Shown piece after piece: positions 34,267 through 36,236 of a DNA stretch of 36,236 nt (positions are counted from its first letter, which is position 1; each line of letters opens with the position of its first letter). The translations under genes and the position numbers were made by a program. The stretch spans positions 1 through 36,236 of the forward strand of contig JAFYEL010000127.1 of assembly GCA_017544285.1 (NCBI GenBank). The letters are read 5' to 3'. Origin of the DNA: Lachnospiraceae bacterium (GTDB lineage: Bacteria > Bacillota > Clostridia > Lachnospirales > Lachnospiraceae). The notes beneath the pieces are model-generated. The model ran no database searches. It saw only the letters and a list, made by a program, of their open reading frames with translations, and was not told the DNA's origin.

Positions 34267-34560
34267 AAAAAAAGTCGCCTCCTTTTCGCACTTTTGATTA
34301 AGTACGACAAGCGGTGACTGTACAACTCCTTCCCGCAAGTAGCCCGGACCGGGCCGAACAAGAAAACTCCTGTCACTTTAGCGCAGAGCGCATAAGTACC
34401 TTACGGTTGTTTCTACTGTTTACTGTAGACGATATTTCTGTACAGTGACTTGTCGCCAATTTACCATGACTTTCGCCATTTGACATTCGCTCCACGGAAA
34501 ACCCGCATCGGCTTTCGCCTTTGCGGCAACCTCACGCTTCACAGCTATCATGTCACAACG
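34267..34560 (-). promoter_or_regulatory. Long structured 5' leader of the S10-spc-alpha supercluster
   Basis: About 294 nt lie between the predicted start and rpsJ. A 5' domain: 34550-34555 pairs with 34481-34486 around an inner hairpin (34522-34526 with 34503-34507, capped by GGC-GAAA-GCC). A 3' domain: 34449-34455 with 34305-34311 and 34439-34446 with 34317-34324 form a long two-part stem that closes a multi-branched loop with smaller hairpins (for example TCTAC/GTAGA, ACC-GTAA-GGT, GCGC-TCT-GCGC, and a GCCCGG/CCGGGC stem). Such a structure suggests autogenous control by a ribosomal protein or antitermination. A 43-codon frame (34551-34420) runs through the 5' domain but has no ribosome site. 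Confidence 0.7.
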
Positions 34561-34566
34561 TGCTAC

Positions 34567-34595
34567 AGTATACACGAAATATACAATTAATGCAA
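34567..34595 (-). promoter_or_regulatory. Promoter of the ribosomal supercluster
   Basis: On the minus strand TTGCAT (34590-34595), a 17-bp spacer and TATACT (34567-34572), flanked upstream by an A/T-rich tract (34596-34620) that could act as an UP element. Predicted start near 34560. Confidence 0.8.
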
Positions 34596-34652
34596 GCGGT
34601 TTTTTTATTTTTTTCTTTTCGGATTTTTCTACTTATATATATAGTAGAAACT

Positions 34653-34684
34653 GGGACGGATCATACACTATGTTGATCCGTCCC
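34653..34684 (-). terminator. Perfect 11-bp hairpin after the mini-gene
   Basis: GGGACGGATCA (34653-34663) pairs perfectly with TGATCCGTCCC (34674-34684) around 10 nt. On the minus strand AGTTTCTACT follows, then a second weaker hairpin (TTTCTAC/GTAGAAA, 34626-34650) and T-rich sequence. It begins 8 nt after the stop of the 19-codon frame, as expected for its terminator. Confidence 0.65.
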
Positions 34685-34691
34685 TGAGTAC

Positions 34692-34751
34692 TCAGCTACT
34701 GTTTTGCCGGTACCTCCGTAGTCCCGGTAAGGTTTCCATAAAGTTTTTCAT
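34692..34751 (-). CDS. Possible 19-codon mini-gene
   Basis: ATG at 34751 to TGA gives MKNFMETLPGLRRYRQNSS (19 residues, net basic). AGGGAGG (34761-34767) lies 9 nt upstream, a near-consensus promoter (34791-34819) precedes it and a perfect hairpin follows, so every signal of a small transcription unit is present. A second frame over the same bases reads AYEKLYGNLTGTTEVPAKQ and also looks protein-like but has no start codon after the ribosome site. It may be a real micropeptide, a leader peptide, a gene remnant or a small RNA. I do not recognise it. Confidence 0.45.
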   Translation of the reverse strand: MKNFMETLPGLRRYRQNSS

Positions 34752-34790
34752 AAGCCAGTACCTCCCTAATAATTATGATTGCACATGTTG

Positions 34791-34819
34791 ATTATAGCAC
34801 TTCCCTACAATGCACACAA
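34791..34819 (-). promoter_or_regulatory. Minus-strand promoter upstream of the mini-gene
   Basis: TTGTGT (34814-34819), 17-bp spacer and consensus TATAAT (34791-34796) on the minus strand. It points away from the hipA-like gene and sits only 35 bp from that gene's own -35, a back-to-back arrangement. Confidence 0.7.
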
Positions 34820-34851
34820 CGACATCAGCGTATCCGATCGATAGCGATGTA

Positions 34852-34871
34852 TATTTGACGCGCGTCAAATA
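34852..34871. promoter_or_regulatory. Perfect 20-bp palindromic operator over the hipA-like promoter
   Basis: The half-site TATTTGACGC is followed at once by its exact reverse complement. The palindrome covers the -35 hexamer and the first part of the spacer of the plus-strand promoter, an ideal place for a dimeric repressor. The sequence shows this directly; the repressor is not encoded next to it. Confidence 0.8.
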
Positions 34872-34883
34872 ATGATATATAAT
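34855..34883 (+). promoter_or_regulatory. Promoter of the hipA-like operon
   Basis: TTGACG (34855-34860), 17-bp spacer and consensus TATAAT (34878-34883). The predicted start near 34890 leaves a leader of about 18 nt carrying AGGAGG. Confidence 0.9.
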
Positions 34884-34907
34884 CATCTACAAACAGGAGG
34901 ACTGATT

Positions 34908-35732
34908 ATGCTTGAAACAAAGGTGATAGTCGATAAAACCGATCTCACTTATCTGAAGTGGTCACACATACGATCATCCAGCGGAACAGCCGGTTCTTTT
35001 TTGAAATCCGAATCATCTCTTGATGGGAAGAAAAGATACTTTAAGCTGTCCAATTTTGATCCCGTAAACGGGGTCTTGGGGCATGAATGTGTAAATGAGA
35101 TAATAGTTGACAGGCTGCTCACCGTTCTCGGAGTCGAACACATTCATTACGAACTGATCAATTCCATTATAGATGTCGATGGCCGGGAATACGAAACCTG
35201 GCTGTGCTGTTCCGAAGATTTCAAAAACAAAGGAGAAAGCAAGACAGCACTGGACAATTACTACATTGCCAATTCACTACCGGGTGAGAGCCATTATGAT
35301 TTTTGCGTGAGAATGGGATGGAAAAGCTATGTGGACACCATGATCGCGGTAGATTATCTGATCCTTAACAGGGACAGACATGGTGCAAATATCGAAGTGT
35401 TGAGAAATGCGCGCGCTAAAGAACTCCGGCTTGCCCCGCTATTTGATCATGGCTTGTCTCTGATGTATTCCTGCTCAAACGAAAAGGAAATAATGGCCTA
35501 TGACATCATGGAAGATAAACGTTGTCAAAACTTCATCGGTAGCACGTCCTGTTTTGAAAACCTTCGATTGATAGGAGATAAATCGGATAGACAAAGAGTC
35601 TTTCCGAACAGACTGAATAAATCAGACAGAGAGTTCATATTCTCTGAACTTGACCGCATTTTGCATGATTATTTTATTGATAAACTGTGGGATATGATAT
35701 TTACAAGGTACAGGACTTATGAGGATTTTTGA
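34908..35732 (+). CDS. HipA-like serine/threonine kinase-fold protein
   Basis: 274 residues from ATG 34908 (AGGAGG 7 nt upstream; an in-frame ATG at 34872 lies inside the promoter and is rejected). Kinase-fold features: a Ser/Gly-rich loop SSSGTAGSFLKS (23-34), K46 in RYFKLSNF, the catalytic loop YLILNRDRHGANIEVL with D156 and N161, and APLFDHGLSLM with metal-binding D180. These match the HipA C-terminal/CtkA-like kinase fold; the HipA N-terminal domain is missing, so it is a minimal form. HipA-type kinases act as toxins in HipBA modules by phosphorylating translation factors. No HipB-like helix-turn-helix gene is adjacent; the partner downstream overlaps by 14 bp. A/T-richer than its neighbours, suggesting acquired DNA. 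Toxicity is inferred. Confidence 0.78.
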   Translation: MLETKVIVDKTDLTYLKWSHIRSSSGTAGSFLKSESSLDGKKRYFKLSNFDPVNGVLGHECVNEIIVDRLLTVLGVEHIHYELINSIIDVDGREYETWLCCSEDFKNKGESKTALDNYYIANSLPGESHYDFCVRMGWKSYVDTMIAVDYLILNRDRHGANIEVLRNARAKELRLAPLFDHGLSLMYSCSNEKEIMAYDIMEDKRCQNFIGSTSCFENLRLIGDKSDRQRVFPNRLNKSDREFIFSELDRILHDYFIDKLWDMIFTRYRTYEDF

Positions 35733-36236
35733 GATTATCGACAATGACTTGCAGAGATCGGATAAGACGGTCGGTCACCTATTATACTTTGAAAAGGAGA
35801 GGAACTTCATCATTGAGCTAATCGACACTCTGGACGAATGGACCGCTCCGCTTCTGTTATCCGGCTTTGTAAAAAAGAAGATATATACTATTCCAAGGGA
35901 TATCAGTTTCAAGTGGGTCTGTGAAAGGATCATTCCCAATGAAAGGCAGAATATCGGATCTATCCTGAACAACCACAAATTAAAGAATTACGATGAAATG
36001 AAATTCCTTGAGATATCACACGGAAAATGTGCACAGGATGACCTCATGGTAGAAGAAACGGATATACTGCCGGATTATATAAAGCTGCGAATGAAAAAAA
36101 ATCTGACGGATGTATTTCCATCCGGCGAAGCCTCACTTATGTGTTTTTTTGCGGATGATTCAGTAAAAAGGGTCAATCTTTCTTTGTTTGATGATCCGGA
36201 AGTTGAGAAGGTGATAAATAATCCTGTTCTGTTATA
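35719..36236 (+). CDS. Unknown partner of the HipA-like kinase (partial, 3' end outside window)
   Basis: At least 172 residues, open to the window edge. The ATG at 35719 lies 14 bp inside the hipA-like gene in another frame, so the two are translationally coupled. The N-terminus MRIFEIIDND and the stretch LIDTLDEWTAPLLLSGFVKK are followed by SFKWVCERIIPNERQNIGSIL and KFLEISHGKCAQDDL. The last visible part (ASLMCFFADDSVKRVNLSLF) resembles the short beta-strand pattern of DUF2442-type proteins, a weak likeness. No helix-turn-helix is evident in what is visible. A role as antitoxin, regulator or substrate adaptor is a guess from position only. Confidence 0.75.
   Translation, partial: MRIFEIIDNDLQRSDKTVGHLLYFEKERNFIIELIDTLDEWTAPLLLSGFVKKKIYTIPRDISFKWVCERIIPNERQNIGSILNNHKLKNYDEMKFLEISHGKCAQDDLMVEETDILPDYIKLRMKKNLTDVFPSGEASLMCFFADDSVKRVNLSLFDDPEVEKVINNPVLL

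Noticed and set aside
34267..34560. Tetrahydrofolate or another metabolite riboswitch in the S10 leader
   Set aside because: The GAAA-capped inner hairpin is superficially similar, but the surrounding conserved segments are absent and the downstream genes are ribosomal.
34872..34907. Earlier ATG for the hipA-like gene
   Set aside because: It falls inside the predicted promoter spacer, upstream of the transcription start; the ATG at 34908 has an AGGAGG at good spacing.

Overview
The window looks like chromosome from a clostridial Firmicute, most likely a Lachnospiraceae/Butyrivibrio-like organism. The evidence is the Firmicutes gene order of the S10-spc-alpha ribosomal supercluster (including adk-map-infA-rpmJ and a zinc-type S14), the ecfA1-ecfA2-ecfT-truA-rplM-rpsI tail, AGGAGG-type ribosome binding sites, YesM/YesN-type sugar signalling, and lipoprotein-type binding proteins. 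The genus is an inference. No rRNA, tRNA, CRISPR array or insertion sequence was seen.

Positions 1-10797 (minus strand) form a carbohydrate-sensing cluster. A strong promoter at 10821-10849 drives a 7TM hybrid histidine kinase with an Hpt domain. Four genes follow: a family-1 solute-binding lipoprotein, a membrane-anchored XylFII-like sugar-binding protein, a YesM/LytS kinase and a YesN/AraC response regulator. The unit ends with a XylF-like lipoprotein. After a terminator-like hairpin (607-637) comes a second, ChvE-like sugar-binding lipoprotein that runs off the left edge. The XylFII-kinase-regulator trio matches the known three-component layout in which an extracellular sugar-binding protein feeds a LytS/YesN two-component system.

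Positions 10846-13920 hold housekeeping and accessory genes: a HEXXH putative metallopeptidase, exonuclease III, an unknown 64-aa protein on the plus strand with a structured leader and a clean terminator, and the queuosine pair queF/queT.

Positions 14024-34266 (minus strand) carry the ribosomal supercluster. Transcription starts at about 34560 and the order is rpsJ, rplC, rplD, rplW, rplB, rpsS, rplV, rpsC, rplP, rpmC, rpsQ, rplN, rplX, rplE, rpsZ, rpsH, rplF, rplR, rpsE, rpmD, rplO, secY, adk, map, infA, rpmJ, rpsM, rpsK, rpsD, rpoA, rplQ, then ecfA1-ecfA2-ecfT-truA, then rplM-rpsI from its own promoter. Terminator-like hairpins split it at secY/adk, infA/rpmJ and rplQ/ecfA1. The most striking oddity is an in-frame TAG at codon 23 of rpsJ, an essential gene; TAG acts as a normal stop in at least three other genes here.

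Positions 34267-36236 hold the long structured S10-operon leader, a probable 19-codon minus-strand mini-gene with its own promoter, ribosome binding site and hairpin, and a divergent plus-strand accessory operon. That operon encodes a HipA-like kinase and a coupled partner of unknown function cut by the right edge. Its promoter contains a perfect 20-bp palindrome over the -35 box, which suggests repression, yet no HipB-like regulator is adjacent.
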